From Solidesulfovibrio carbinoliphilus subsp. oakridgensis (GTDB lineage: Bacteria > Desulfobacterota > Desulfovibrionia > Desulfovibrionales > Desulfovibrionaceae), in the NCBI RefSeq assembly GCF_000177215.2, contig NZ_CM001368.1:3231625-3295624 (forward strand): a stretch of 64,000 bases of DNA, written 5' to 3'. Below, piece by piece: positions 52,005 through 62,880 of this stretch. Both the position numbers and the translations under genes were made by a program. Below the pieces are notes generated by a model, which was given only the letters and a program-made list of their open reading frames with translations, had not been told where the DNA came from and did not search any database. The number at the start of each line of letters is the position of its first letter. Position 1 is the first letter of the stretch.

Positions 52005-52607
52005 ATGAAACGACTGCTCGTGCTGCTGGCGCTTTGCGCCGCGCTGCTGCCGGGCCTGGCCCGGTCCCAGTCGGCTCCGGCGCTGAAGCCGGAAACCCGC
52101 AAGGAACTGAGCGACTTCTTCAGCCCCTTTGCCGCAGCCAACATGCCGGCCTTCGACCAGTCCACGCTCACCGACGAGAACCTGCTGCACTTCGCCCTCT
52201 GGCGGTGCGTCCTGCGCCCTCTGCCCGGCCTCAAACGGATCAACGGCGGCAACGACATCGTCATTCCGTCCAAGGTCATCGACAACAGCACCAACGCCGT
52301 TTTCGGTCGAACCATCCAAAAACACCGCAAAGCCCAATACGTCGCATCCCTGGCCAGCGGCGAGGCCTTCGTGTTCGCCCAGGTGGACAGCCTGCGCCCG
52401 GGCGAGGGCGACACGTTTCTGGCCGCCGGGACCATTTACTATACCGGTGCCGGAGAAACCATCGATCCCCACGCCACCCGGGCGCAGTGGAAACGTTCAG
52501 GCGCCGATGTCCGTGTCTGGGGCACCTTCTCCGGCGTCCTCAGGCGAACGGCTGCCCCCCGGGCCCATTGGAACCTGCTCCAATACGCCGTGAAGGAAGC
52601 CCCCTAG
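52005..52607 (+). CDS. Exported protein of unknown function
   Basis: A 200-residue protein. The ATG at 52005 gives a clean signal peptide (KRLLVLLALCAALLPGLARS, cleavage near residue 22); a GTG 6 bases upstream is less likely. The mature protein has an alpha/beta pattern with no Cys pair except WRCVL. No family recognised. It begins 135 bases after the regulator and is followed by two more exported proteins on the same strand, which suggests a shared regulon. Confidence 0.6.
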   Translation: MKRLLVLLALCAALLPGLARSQSAPALKPETRKELSDFFSPFAAANMPAFDQSTLTDENLLHFALWRCVLRPLPGLKRINGGNDIVIPSKVIDNSTNAVFGRTIQKHRKAQYVASLASGEAFVFAQVDSLRPGEGDTFLAAGTIYYTGAGETIDPHATRAQWKRSGADVRVWGTFSGVLRRTAAPRAHWNLLQYAVKEAP

Positions 52608-52700
52608 CCCGTCCGTCGGCCTCGCCGGCGCCCCGGGCCGGGACATTCTCCCCGTGTCATTGAAAGGACCACCTGCAACCGCACTGCAAAGGAGAGCCTC

Positions 52701-53078
52701 ATGATGTTTCGATCGTTCGTTGCCGCCGTCCTCCTGTTTGTCGCCAGCGCAACCACCTGTTTTGCCTATTCCGATGAGATAGAATGGCTTCGCAATCAAA
52801 GTTTCAAGGCATGCCAGAATTATTACGTCTGGAGACTGATCGACAACTATTTCCCCGACGCCCGGTGGGATTCCGGCTGGTCCGACGAGGGCGACTACAT
52901 CGTCAACATCCGCGGCGGGATGTCCTTTAAGGGACAGAATGTCAAAGCCCTCTTGCAGTTCACCATCGACCCGAAGCGGGGGAAATTCGACATGAACGCC
53001 CTGGAGTTCAATGGGCATCCCCAGTCCAAGGAGATGCGCGTGGAACTCATCAAGGCCATGTGCCAGGACGTGCGGTAG
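52701..53078 (+). CDS. Small exported protein of unknown function
   Basis: A 125-residue protein with a signal peptide ending at TTCFA (about residue 22). The mature part is about 100 residues with two Cys (KACQNYY, KAMCQDV) and many aromatic residues. An AAAGGAG site lies 10 bases before the ATG. Function unknown. Confidence 0.65.
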   Translation: MMFRSFVAAVLLFVASATTCFAYSDEIEWLRNQSFKACQNYYVWRLIDNYFPDARWDSGWSDEGDYIVNIRGGMSFKGQNVKALLQFTIDPKRGKFDMNALEFNGHPQSKEMRVELIKAMCQDVR

Positions 53079-53203
53079 CCCGTTGCGCGCCGGCCCGACG
53101 CTTTGGTCCGGGCCGGCGCGCAAGGGCCGGAGAGTGCCGGTGCGGCCGCGCTCCCGAAGCCAGGCCGGGCCGGCGGCAAGAAATCCACAGGAGGGGAAGA
53201 AAA

Positions 53204-53674
53204 ATGGCGAACCGAAGCATGCAGAGGGGCCAGGGGCCAACGTTGCGGGCGGTCTGGCTGCGCTGTCTGGCCCTGGGCCTGCTGCTGGCGGCCGGCCTGA
53301 CGGCCGGGCCCACGGACTGTCAGGCCAAGGAAGACTATTCGTTTATCGGCATCAAGGATGCCGCCCAGGTGCCGCAATTCGTCGCCAGCCTGCAAAAGGC
53401 GTTGGCGGCCGATGACAAGCACGCCGTGGCCGGGCTTGTTGCTTATCCCCTCATGGTCTCGGTCGGCGGCCAGGATCTGGAAGTCGAGGACAAGGCCGCC
53501 TTCGTGCGCCAGTACGACCGGATCATCACCCAGGCTCTCAAGCAGAACATCCTGGCCCAGCGCCTGGACGACATCTTTGTCAACAAGCAGGGCGTGATGG
53601 TCGGTTCCGACGGCAAGGTCTGGGCCTTGCCCGACGGCAAGGTTCTGCGCATCGGAGTCATCCGGGAGGAGTGA
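53204..53674 (+). CDS. Exported protein of unknown function
   Basis: A 156-residue protein from the ATG at 53204, which has a GAGGGGAAG site. The signal peptide covers residues 1-40 (LRCLALGLLLAAGLTAG, cleavage near CQA). The mature domain (YSFIGIKDAAQVPQFVAS, LVAYPLMVSVGGQDLEV, VFVRQYDRI-like region) resembles small SnoaL/DUF4440-like cone folds in pattern, but this is a loose impression. It ends in a basic/acidic tail. Confidence 0.6.
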   Translation: MANRSMQRGQGPTLRAVWLRCLALGLLLAAGLTAGPTDCQAKEDYSFIGIKDAAQVPQFVASLQKALAADDKHAVAGLVAYPLMVSVGGQDLEVEDKAAFVRQYDRIITQALKQNILAQRLDDIFVNKQGVMVGSDGKVWALPDGKVLRIGVIREE

Positions 53675-53761
53675 CCCCGGCCAGCCTATTGCCGGGTTCC
53701 GGCGCGAGGCCGCAAAGCGGGGCGTTTATCCCCCAACCGTCAACCGCCTTGAGGATGTCCC

Positions 53762-54088
53762 ATGCAATCCATCATTCGTTAGCTCCTGGCAAGGAGCCTC
53801 CTGGTCCTGTTCTTCGCCCTCCCGGCTTTGGCGAAAAAACAGCAGACCCAAAACAGCGAGTTCGGTGCCATGACCTGCGAGGAATTTATCCAGGACGTTG
53901 CCACTTCCGACGAAGACTCCATCGCCGTCATCTTCCTGTGGCTCGATAGCTATCTGAGCGGCGTATCCGGCGACACCAGATTGAATGGGGACAATCTTGA
54001 AGGCTTCTCCACTAAGCCGATGAACGGATGTGCCAAGAAGCCAAAAAGCAAGGTTCTCGATGTCGCCAAGGCTGTCGGCATCAAGTGA
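53762..54088 (+). pseudogene. HdeA/HdeB-like periplasmic protein with an amber codon in the signal peptide
   Basis: The frame begins ATG at 53762, encodes six residues, meets TAG at 53780, then continues open for 102 codons: the rest of a signal peptide (LVLFFALPALA), then a mature domain with MTCEEFIQDVATSDEDSIAV and a second Cys in MNGCAKKPKSKV. The two-Cys helical layout is typical of HdeA-type acid chaperones. Either the gene is dead by a nonsense mutation or the amber codon is read through. A later ATG would give a cytoplasmic protein without a signal. Confidence 0.65.
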
Positions 54089-54188
54089 TTTCGGTTCAAT
54101 TAAGCTGATGAACGGATGTGCCAAGAAGCCAAAAAGCAAGGTTCTCGATGTCGCCAAGGCTGTCGGCATCAAGTGATTTCGGTTCAAT
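54013..54188 (+). repeat. 88-bp tandem duplication
   Basis: Bases 54013-54100 are repeated at 54101-54188 with a single difference (C to T). The unit covers the last 25 codons of the HdeA-like gene plus its stop and 12 following bases. The near identity points to a recent event. Confidence 0.92.
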
Positions 54189-54338
54189 CGTCAATAACAC
54201 GATGCAGAGGAGCCTGCGACAAGAGACGAAAGTTCTGGGATGATCTTGTGCTGGACAAGGGTGGGGCAGTGGCCACTCCTGTTGTGGATGCCTCCTGGCT
54301 GTGGTCGGAAAAGGGTAAAGCCTTCTGACACAGGACTA

Positions 54339-57300
54339 CTAGGGCTTGGCATACTTTCCCAGGATTTCCTTTAATTTGGCCGGATCAATCGGTTTGCTCA
54401 GGTACCCGTCCATCCCCGCCTTGAGGAAGCGCTCCGCATCTACCCTGAAGGCGTGGGCTGTCAGGGCGACAATAGGGATTTTTGCGTTGATTTTGCCCGA
54501 AACCGATTCTCGAATACGTCGCGTCGCCTCGATGCCGTCCATCCTGGGCATGGAGATATCCATGAGCACGATGTCGAAAGCCTCGGTTCGCAGGGCCTCC
54601 AGGGCCTCCTGGCCATCCGCCGCGTATGTGATCGAGTGCCCTTCGTTGCGGAGAAGCTCCTGCAGGAAGAGCCGGTTTATGGGATTGTCTTCAGCCAAGA
54701 GAATTTTGAGCGGCTTGCCCGGAGAAGACGCAGCCGCTTCCGTTGTCGGTTTCGCTTCGTGCGGATTCTGGATCTTCAACAACACGCTGCAATAAAACGT
54801 GCTTCCTTTGCCTTCCTGGCTGACCACCCAGATATTGCCGTCCATCATCGCGATCAGGGATTTGGTGATGCTAAGCCCAAGGCCGGTGCCGGCATACTGC
54901 TTTTGGGTGCCGCTATCCCCTTGGGAAAAGATTTCAAAGATGGACTGCTGATACTGGAGGGGAATCCCGATGCCGGTGTCACGCACCGAGAAAAGGAGCC
55001 TGACGTGGCGCTGGCGCGCGAAGTCCGTCGGTTGCTTGTCCCCGGCCGGCCGATGCGGGGGGATGCTCCGTTCCTCCGGCAGATGGAGGGTGCCGACTTG
55101 AATGTCGATACTGCCCTTGCTCGTGAACTTGAGGGCGTTTCCGACCAGATTGACCAGGATCTGCTTGAGCCGGACCGGATCGCCGATCAGGTCCGTGGGC
55201 ACGCCGGAGTGGACGAACGTGGTGAGCGTGAGCCCCTTTTCCTCGACCAGGGGTTTGAACGCCTTGCGCATCGCGTCCATGATCTGGGTCAGGTCAAAGG
55301 GCTGTTCCTGGAGTTCGAGTCTCCGGGCCTCGATTTTGGAGAAGTCGAGGATGTCGTTTATGATCGCAATAAGGCTGTCGGCGGATTCCCGGATGCTTTC
55401 CAGGTAGAGGCGCTGCCGCTCGTTTGGGTCCGTGCCGAAGAGAAGATCCGTCATGCCGCTGATGCCAGAGAGAGGGGTCCGGATTTCGTGGCTCATGTTG
55501 GCCAGGAACTCGCTCTTGGCTCGATTTGCGGCTTCGGCCGCCTGCTTGGCGTCCAGGAGTTCGTCTTCTATCCGCTGGCGTTCGGAAATGTCCCGCAGCA
55601 CCGAAAGCAGGCCGATTTTCTTTCCCCCCGTTGTCCCGGATGGCGGTGGTGGAGAATTCCACCAGGATCTTCGAGCCGTCCGGTCGGACATGCTCCAACG
55701 CCTTGACCCAGTACCACTTCTCCCCGTCCGTTCCGGCCCCGGAGGCGGTGTCGTCCGTTTGGAGCCACTGCGGCCCGAGCAGGGTGGCCAGATTCCCGCC
55801 GACGGCCAGCTGGGCCTCGATGCCCAGGATGTTTTCCGCACCCGCGTTCCACAGGATGACCGAGCCCCCATTGTCCACGGCGATCAACCCGTCCGTGACC
55901 TGGGTGAGGGCGTCGGACAGGAATCGGAGCCGCTCCTCCGCGATCCGGAGCTCGGTGATGTCACGCAGGACGATGAAAACTTCCTCTTGCGAGGGAAAAA
56001 TGCGGGCTTCCAGATGCCGCAGGGTGTCGCCCGCCGCCACACGCAGATCCACGATCCGTTCCGTGTTCGTGCCTCTGGAGTCTTGGACGGCTTTTTCGAG
56101 ATCCTCGCCGGCCTTGCCGGTAAAAAGGTTTTGAAGCCGGGAGCCGAGGAGGGCTTGGGGATTTGGAAGAATATCCGGTTCCTCCCGCGAACGGCAGGCG
56201 AGGATCCTGTCGCCGGCGTCGATTCGGAGGTAACTCCCTGGAATGGCCTTGTAAATGGATTCAACCTCCGCCGTGCGCGCGGTCAGTTTCTGCTGCGCGA
56301 CCTTCAGGGGGTTGACATCGAGCATGGTCAGCACCACGCCTTCGATCCGATCCCGGGTCGAACGGTACGGCATGATCCGGGCCATGATCCATCGGCCGTC
56401 GACGGCGCGGATCTGCTTCTCCACAGGGACGAGATCACGAAGGACATGCTGGATGTCCTGCAAAATATCGTCGTATTCGACCTTTGGGCGGATGTGGCCA
56501 AACGGTCGGCCGATATCCATGTCCATGATGTTGAAATACTCCGGCACCTGTTTCGTAAAGCGCCGGATGATCAGGTCCTTGTCGAGGAAGAGGGTGGCGA
56601 TCCGGGTCGAGTCCATGAGATTTTGCAGGTCGCTGTTGGCCTCTGCCAACTCATCGACTTTTTGCTGCATCTCGGCGTTGACCGTGGTCAGTTCTTCATT
56701 GATGGAGTGCAGTTCCTCCCGGGAGGTTTCAAGCTCCTCGTTGGACGACTGGAGCTCTTCGTTCATGCTCATGAGCTCTTCATTGGAGGACTTGAGTTCC
56801 TCATTGGAGGTCTCCAGTTCTTCCACGGTGGCCTGCAATTCGGTCTTGGTCGTTTTGAGCTCTTCCTCCAGGCTTGCGGCCAGGGCCGTGCCGTCCGGCG
56901 GAAGACCGGACGCCCGGTCTTCCGCTTGGACTGCATCCCCCGCCAAAGGCTCGAAAACCACCAGGAACAGGCGGCCAAACTTTGGGTCCTCCTTGAGCGG
57001 CGTGACCACGAGATTGAATTTCCAGACCTTGCCCTCCGTGCGAAGCGACAGGTCGGCCTGCCGTACCCGGCGTTCCTCCTTGGCCGCTTTCCGAATGGAG
57101 GTCCGCAGGTGCAGGCGGAGATCGTCCCGGGCCAGAAGAAGCACGTTTCTTGTCGAGTCGCCGGCCCGTACCTGGAAATAACGGTCCACCGGCCCAAAGA
57201 ACTGGAACGGCTCGTAGGTGTCGTTGACAACCACGCCGGCCGGGGCGAACTCATGGAGAATGATCTGCTCCGCCTGCCTGGTGAAGGTTTCCTGGCGCTC

Positions 57301-58893
57301 GGACTTCAGCCCTTCTTTGACCAGCGGGTTCTCTTCCACACGCGGCATGGGAATGTCGACCAGACGGCCGGGTGCCGTTCCTTTTCTTTGAAAGAGCTTC
57401 CATTTTCTGTTCACGGGCACGAACAGGTTGGAGAAATCGGTCACGGATTCGGACGGGCCGAGGAAAAGGAAGCCGCCGGGATCAAGCGCGTAGTGGAGGA
57501 GCGGGATCACCTTTTTTTGCAGGTCCGCATCCAGGTAGATGAGCAGGTTTCGGCAACTGATGAGATGCATATGCGAATAGGGCGGATCTTTGATCAGGCT
57601 GTGGGAGGCGAAAATGATCATTTCCCGGATGTTCTTGATGATCTTGTACCCGTTGCCTTCCTTGCGAAAGTAACGGTTCAGCCGCTCCGGCGTCACGGAG
57701 GCCTCGATAGCCTGGGGGTACAGGCCACTCCTGGCGAATTCCAGGCCCTCCTCGTCGATGTCCGTGGCAAAGACCATGACCTTGTTCAGCCTGGAGGACA
57801 GGTTCATGTACTCATCAAGCACCATGGCGATGGAATAGGCTTCCTCACCGGTCGAGCAGCCGGCGATCCAGACGCGGATGGGCTTGCTGTCGTCTTTTTC
57901 GGCAAACAGTTGGGGAATGACCGTCTGGACAAGAACCTCGAAGGCTGCCGGATCCCTGAAAAAGTGTGTGACCCCGATAAGCAGACCCTTGAACAGGATC
58001 TTCATTTCGCCTTTGTTGTGCCGTATATATTTGTCGTACTCGCCCGGGTCCTGTATTTCCAGCAAGGCCATCCGCCGTTCTATCCGGCGAACGATGGTGT
58101 TTTTCTTGTAGGTGGAGAAGTCATGGCCCGTCTCGGTTCCCAGGCGGCGCAGGATCTTTGGCAGTATCACATCCCTGTTCCGTTTCCTGGACGTCTCTTC
58201 CATTTGGTCGGACAGGCTCGGCCAGTTCTTGAGGAGTTCCACAATTTTTTTCGGCATATCCTCGGCCGCGAGAACGTAATCGACCATGCCGGTGCTGATG
58301 GCGTTCTGGGGCATATCCTTGTAGCGGGCGTCGCCTTCCTGGGCCATGGCGATGCCGCCGTGGCCTTTCACGTCTTTGAGGGAAAGCGTGCCGTCGGAAC
58401 CCGTGCCCGACATGAGAATGCAGATGACACGCGTTTGCCTGTCCTCGGCCAGCGACCGGAAAAAACGGTCGATGGGGAGCCTTGTGCCCCGGCTTTTTTC
58501 CGGGTCCGCCAGCCTGAGCGTCCCGTCTTCGAAGAGCATGTCCTTGCCCGGGACGTTGGTATAGATCTTGTCCGGTTCCACCGGCAGTCCGTCTTCCGCC
58601 TGGCGGGTCGCCATGGACGTCGAGTGCTGGAGGATCTCGGCCATCATGCTTTTGAAGTCCGGAGCCAGGTGCTGGATAATGATGAAGGCGGCACCACTGT
58701 CCGAAGGCATATGCTGGAAGAAAGTCCGGATGGCCTCGAGCCCTCCGGCGGAGGCGCCGATGGCCACGATGGGGAGCGGCTGCGGTTGTGGCGGCTCCGC
58801 GGCGGGCGGACTTGGCGCTGGCAAGGCTTCGCCGGGTCCTTTCTCGGGCATCCCTGTGTCCGGCGATGGGCTGGATTTTGTCCTTTTCGCCAT
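54339..58893 (-). pseudogene. CheB-CheR-PAS-histidine kinase-receiver hybrid, frameshifted
   Basis: One gene of about 1,515 codons split by a frameshift at 55624-55629. From the start (ATG at 58893): CheB methylesterase with Ser in AIGASAGGLEAI, His in IIQHLAPDF and Asp in SGTGSDG; CheR with RRIERRMALLEI and SAM motif WIAGCSTGEEAYS; a long coiled coil of repeated NEEL units; two or three PAS domains; then in the second frame HisKA (FLANMSHEIRTPLSGISG), HATPase (GTGLGLSITKSL) and a receiver with Asp in DIVLMDISMPRMDG. A run of six G on the coding strand is one base too long for continuity (five would restore N-G-G-K-K-I). It could be a true mutation, a reading error or a +1 recoding site. Confidence 0.85.
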
Positions 58894-58992
58894 GGCGACC
58901 TCCTTCCTCGGTGGAAACTTGCTGCTGCGCCTTGAGGGTCTCTCCCGTGGGAAGGCGGGCGGGACAACAGGAAACAAGTCCTCGGGAAGCGG

Positions 58993-59352
58993 TTATCTTA
59001 TGGCGAGGCTTATGGGAAGCCTGGCCCCCTTCTCGATCAGGGAACCCGTGGCCCTGTCGCCAGTCACGCGGATGCGAAGCCGATGCGCCCCCGATGAGGG
59101 CAGAGACGGGATGCCTGTGCGCCAGGTATCGGGCCAGGGCAAAGCCGTCGGCAGGTCTTCCCTGGTTCGGTGGGCGAGGGCGCGCCAGTCGGGAACTTCC
59201 CCGCTCAGAAAAAAGGGCAGGCCGCAGATGCTGTAGTTGGGGTAATCGTCCGCCAAGACAACGGTGACCGTGCAGGCTGGGACCAGTTCCCGGGCCCGCA
59301 GGGCCGCACTGATGCCTGCGTCGCTGCCGCCAATGATGAGCAGGTCGTCCAT
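58993..59352 (-). pseudogene. Truncated FAD/NAD-dependent oxidoreductase
   Basis: A 119-residue frame. Residues 1-70 are the N-terminus of a CoA-disulfide reductase/NADH oxidase-like flavoprotein: FAD-binding LLIIGGSDAGISAALRAREL and the active-site Cys in YPNYSICGLPFFLSGEVPDW. After residue 72 the family similarity stops and the frame soon ends; the NAD-binding and dimer domains are absent. It is a remnant. Confidence 0.75.
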
Positions 59353-59436
59353 TTGCCCCCCGTAGGCGCCGGGTTGGCGACCGCGCTGCCAACCCGCTGG
59401 ATCGATGCGCTTGGGCCGACGAAACCGGCCACCGTT

Positions 59437-59883
59437 TCAGGGGGCGCCGCGCTGGCGGGTACGGCGGCCCGCGTCGGCGTCAGCCCCGCCGCGCAACCAC
59501 GCCGCCGCGGCAAAACCCCAGACCGCGTTGGCCAGGACAACCAAAAGCGGCGTCATCGGGCCGAGGTCCAGGCCGAAGAGGCCCTTCTGGGCCTGGACCG
59601 GGAACACGACGAGCGATTGCACCAGCGTCGGGCCCAGGCTGTAGAGGAGTCCCCGCCAGAAAATGGAACCGGTCAGGAGCCGGGGCACGAACAGCAGGCC
59701 CCAGAGGCCCCCCCACACCAGTTTGGGATAGAGATAGCCCGTGGTCATGGCCGGAGCGATGGCCACGCCCATGGCCGCCGTCAGTCCGCTGGCCCCGGCC
59801 AGCCAGACGATCACGGCATTGCACAGGCCCCCGAAGACGCCGGCGGAGAAGCATGCTCCCACCCGCAAGAGAAAATCGCGCAT
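59437..59883 (-). CDS. Integral membrane protein of unknown function
   Basis: A 148-residue protein from the ATG at 59883 (GGAGG nearby upstream). Four hydrophobic segments: near 7-30 (VGACFSAGVFGGLCNAVIVW), 36-52, 60-95 and 112-132. Gly-rich helices. It overlaps nothing and follows the flavoprotein remnant on the same strand. No family name assigned. Confidence 0.65.
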   Translation of the reverse strand: MRDFLLRVGACFSAGVFGGLCNAVIVWLAGASGLTAAMGVAIAPAMTTGYLYPKLVWGGLWGLLFVPRLLTGSIFWRGLLYSLGPTLVQSLVVFPVQAQKGLFGLDLGPMTPLLVVLANAVWGFAAAAWLRGGADADAGRRTRQRGAP

Positions 59884-60672
59884 GTCCGCACCTCCTTGTC
59901 GTGTGCCGCGAGGTTTTCCGGGCCACTCCGGCCCGTCCGGGCCGCGTGGAACATTCCCGGGCCATGGCCTCCGTACCACGATTCCGGCGGCTTTGGGCAA
60001 ACCGCCTCGTTTTTTTCGAGCCCCGGGCGCGTGGGCGCGGTATCCTTATTTCAGGCCGGCCGCAGGCAGGCGCAACGGCACATGGTGCGGCGGATCCGGA
60101 TTCCGCTCCACGAGGCGGGCCGGCCGGCGGCCGCAAAACAGGGAGCGTTTCGACGTCGCATACGGACCTGGCCGGCGCACCAGCAGCGAAAACACAGGTT
60201 GGCTACTCTGGAACGACAATTCAGCCGACGATCGGCCCAGGTGCCCGGCGTCCATGGGGACAATTTCAAGGCGAGACGGCGAGGAAGCGGTCTTCCATGC
60301 TGTTTGACAAATGCCGTCTGGTTTTCTATATCGTCGAGAGAATCGCCGGAACAGGCGTCTGGCGTGCACGACAGGGACGGCAACGGATGGAGCCTGTCTC
60401 CAGGTCCGAAGCAATGAAGATCAATCCGGTATGGTTTCTGTAGGTGTATTCGGGTGCAGGAAGGCACATTCCGGTTTTTTTGAGCGGCGGGCGAAGAAAG
60501 ACTTAACATTGCGTCGCTGTTCGTCGATAAGGGTGTAGCGCTCCGCGTTTTTCGGATCGGCGGGCCCATGGGTGTGTCCCTAAGGCCCGTTGCCGTGGTC
60601 GGGACGGCCAACGGCGGGAGCTGGCGATACCAGGTGTTTTGGGCCAAAAACATAGACATGGAGGGAATGTAC
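59884..60672. other. Gene-free stretch before the RTX-repeat gene
   Basis: Nearly 800 bases. Short frames on the plus strand (for example 60298-60443) lack ribosome sites and recognisable features. It should contain promoters for both flanking genes. Confidence 0.45.
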
Positions 60673-61272
60673 ATGATCAGTTGGCTTAATGCCGAGACGT
60701 TTCAGGTGGTGGCCAATGCCGCCCCCGGCGAAGGCGTTGTCATCGGTCCCATTGTCGAAACCGGTTCCGCGCCGAGTTTCCTGGCCGGTTCTTCTTCCAC
60801 CGCCGCGCCGGCCAGCATCAATGTTCTGGACATGGCCTATTCGAACTATGCCACGTTGCAGAATTCGGTCGCTTCGCCCTGGATGATGGTCGGCGGCAGC
60901 GGCAACGATGCCTTCTACGGCGGCTACGGCAACGACGCGATCGTCGGCAATGACGGCAACGACACCCTTGGCGCCATGTTCGGCACCAATTGGATCGACG
61001 GCGGCAGCGGCAACGACACGCTTTTTGCGGGACTGACACCGAGCGTCTACATCGGCGGCAGCGGCACCGACACCCTGGCCGTGGCCAGCGCCCCCGGCTA
61101 CCTGCAGCTTTCGAAAACGACCATCGATCTGTATAATCCGACCACGTCGACGGTCGCCTCCTATACCGGCAACATGGTGCTCGACACCTTCAACAACGTG
61201 AATTACGGATTTGTCGACAAGTCCGTGGAGACGATCACGTACCTGCCTTCCGGTTCGACGCTGACCCTGTAG
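60673..61272 (+). CDS. Short RTX-type calcium-binding repeat protein
   Basis: A 199-residue protein from the ATG at 60673, chosen because GGAGGGA lies 6 bases upstream. Residues 70-125 contain the hemolysin-type nonapeptide pattern: GGSGNDAFYGGYGNDAIVG, NDGNDTLG and IDGGSGNDTLFAG, forming a calcium-dependent parallel beta roll. The N-terminal 70 residues lack a Sec signal, as expected for type I secretion substrates; the C-terminus ends in a short hydroxyl-rich tail. It may be a secreted or surface protein. No secretion genes are adjacent. Confidence 0.75.
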   Translation: MISWLNAETFQVVANAAPGEGVVIGPIVETGSAPSFLAGSSSTAAPASINVLDMAYSNYATLQNSVASPWMMVGGSGNDAFYGGYGNDAIVGNDGNDTLGAMFGTNWIDGGSGNDTLFAGLTPSVYIGGSGTDTLAVASAPGYLQLSKTTIDLYNPTTSTVASYTGNMVLDTFNNVNYGFVDKSVETITYLPSGSTLTL

Positions 61273-61293
61273 CCGGTCTCCTGTCGCAAACGC

Positions 61294-61331
61294 GGGCAAC
61301 GGCCTCCGGGGGGGCCTCGAGGCCGTTGCCC
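61294..61331 (+). terminator. Strong hairpin after the RTX-repeat gene
   Basis: A perfect 13-bp stem (61294-61306 with 61319-61331) with a G-rich 12-base loop, followed by only two T, so a terminator of moderate quality. Confidence 0.7.
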
Positions 61332-61356
61332 TTGGCGCTCCTTTCGACGTTCTCCT

Positions 61357-62880
61357 ATGAATACAACCTACTCGGTCTGTTTTTACGGCGAGCTGGCCCC
61401 CGGATGCAGCCGCAGCCAGGCCCTGGACCGGCTGGCAGGCACCTTCGGGAAAAGCGCCTCCGCCCTGGAGGGGCTTTTTTTCAGCGGGAAAAAGACGCTT
61501 CTCGCCAAGAACAAGGAAGAGGCCGCCGCCGAAGCCCTGATCCGGCATTTTGCCCGCTGCGGGCTGGTGTGCCACAAGGCGGCCGCCGTGGCCGACGCCG
61601 GGGGCCGGGAACCGGTTGCCCGCCGCGACGACCCCGCCGCGGACGGCCTGTCCGGGGAGGCGCCCCGACCGGCCTGCTCCCGGGCCGCCACGGCCACCGC
61701 CGCCGGGGCCGGGGCCTCGCCGGCCGGGGAGAGCCGTGCGGACACCGGCTGGTGCAACTTCAACGGCGATCTGTACCTGGCGCTCCAGCGGTGCCAGGCT
61801 GCCGCGCCGCCGCTGCATTGCGACCTGGAGACTGCCGATGTCGCGGCTTTCCGGGAAGGCTTCGCCGCCTTCCTGGCCACGGTGGATCCGACCGAGACCC
61901 TGGGCCTGTTCCGGGAACGGGTGGAACGCCTGCTCGGGGAGTATTTTTTCGAAGGGCACGTCCTGCCCGGATTGCTGGCCTGCAGCCAGGCCTATTTCCA
62001 AGGCCAGGCAACGGTCCTCCAGGGAATCATCCGCAAATATGAAAACCTTTGCGCCGCCCCGGACGGCCAGGCCTCGCGCCCCGCGGCCGGGGAGGGGACC
62101 GGCCCGGACCTCGCGGCCGCGTTTCCGGACGGCATCGTTTTTTCGCAGGACCGCCATTTGCAGTCGTTGCGCGGGTGGCTGCGCGATTTTATGAGCGAAT
62201 ACCAAAAGGCCCTGCTGCAGCATGGCGCCCTGTATGACCAGCTGGTGGCGTCCCTCAACGCCGCCTGCGGCACGAGCCTCCCGACCGCCGCCGCCTTCCG
62301 GAAGGCCTTGTTCGGCAATCTGGACAGGGCCAACCGGCTCTTTGCCGCGGGACACGGGGAGAAAGCCCTGGAGGCCGTGGAGGCCGGGCTCGCCGCCTAT
62401 CCCGGCTCCGGGGCCCTGCGCTTCACGAAAGCGAAAATCCTCTATTTCCTCAAGCGGCAGGACGCCTGTTATCCGCTGCTCAAATCCATGACGCACCTGG
62501 CCGACATGAGCCTTGTGGACGCGTACTTCTTTTCCATGCTGGCCTCGGCCTGCTGCTACGAGCTGGAAAAATACGAGGAGTCGTTGCAGTACCTGCAGAT
62601 CGTCTTCAACCTCGACGATGCCGTGCTGGCCGCAAGCCTTGGCGTGTCCGGCCATCAGAGCGCCCTGTTCTGCCAGGCCATCGTCCAGGCCCGGCTCGGC
62701 AAGTACGGAGTGTGCCGGGCCTTGCTGCGCCAATTGCAGGAACAGGGATTCGATTTTGCCGGCAACACGGTGCTGCCCCGGGAAGTCGTGGCCGACGCCT
62801 TTGGCGCCAATCCGTCCTTGCTGGCCTTCTACGACGGCCTTGCCCCGGGAATCGCCCCCGGCCAGGCCGCGACGGGATGA
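61357..62880 (+). CDS. Large protein with a small N-terminal module and TPR-like repeats
   Basis: A 507-residue protein with no signal peptide. Residues 1-70 form a compact module ([20 protein letters not shown], then [15 protein letters not shown]) that resembles a small ferredoxin-like fold seen at the start of some uncharacterised proteins. An Ala/Pro-rich linker follows at 75-130. Residues 135-300 are helical; 310-490 look like TPR-type helical pairs ([38 protein letters not shown]). The stop overlaps the start of the sigma-54 regulator, so they act together, perhaps in sensing or scaffolding. No family recognised for the whole. Confidence 0.6.
   Translation: MNTTYSVCFYGELAPGCSRSQALDRLAGTFGKSASALEGLFFSGKKTLLAKNKEEAAAEALIRHFARCGLVCHKAAAVADAGGREPVARRDDPAADGLSGEAPRPACSRAATATAAGAGASPAGESRADTGWCNFNGDLYLALQRCQAAAPPLHCDLETADVAAFREGFAAFLATVDPTETLGLFRERVERLLGEYFFEGHVLPGLLACSQAYFQGQATVLQGIIRKYENLCAAPDGQASRPAAGEGTGPDLAAAFPDGIVFSQDRHLQSLRGWLRDFMSEYQKALLQHGALYDQLVASLNAACGTSLPTAAAFRKALFGNLDRANRLFAAGHGEKALEAVEAGLAAYPGSGALRFTKAKILYFLKRQDACYPLLKSMTHLADMSLVDAYFFSMLASACCYELEKYEESLQYLQIVFNLDDAVLAASLGVSGHQSALFCQAIVQARLGKYGVCRALLRQLQEQGFDFAGNTVLPREVVADAFGANPSLLAFYDGLAPGIAPGQAATG

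Noticed and set aside
55624-55629. Programmed -1 frameshift at the G-rich run
   Set aside because: The downstream kinase frame needs a +1 or -2 shift; a -1 slip at this run would enter the wrong frame.
55432-58935. Very long plus-strand frame opposite the CheB-CheR-kinase gene
   Set aside because: It is antisense to a gene with clear catalytic motifs in order, has no recognisable domain itself, and long shadow frames are expected at this GC content.
58121-59392. Minus-strand frame spanning the flavoprotein remnant and the CheB start
   Set aside because: Its translation is Arg/Gly/His-rich and unrelated to either family; both real frames in the area have clear motifs.
60580-62733. Long minus-strand frame across the RTX-repeat and TPR-like genes
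   Set aside because: It runs through two plus-strand genes with good ribosome sites and known features, crosses a terminator hairpin and shows only low-complexity Gly/Arg/Gln-rich sequence.
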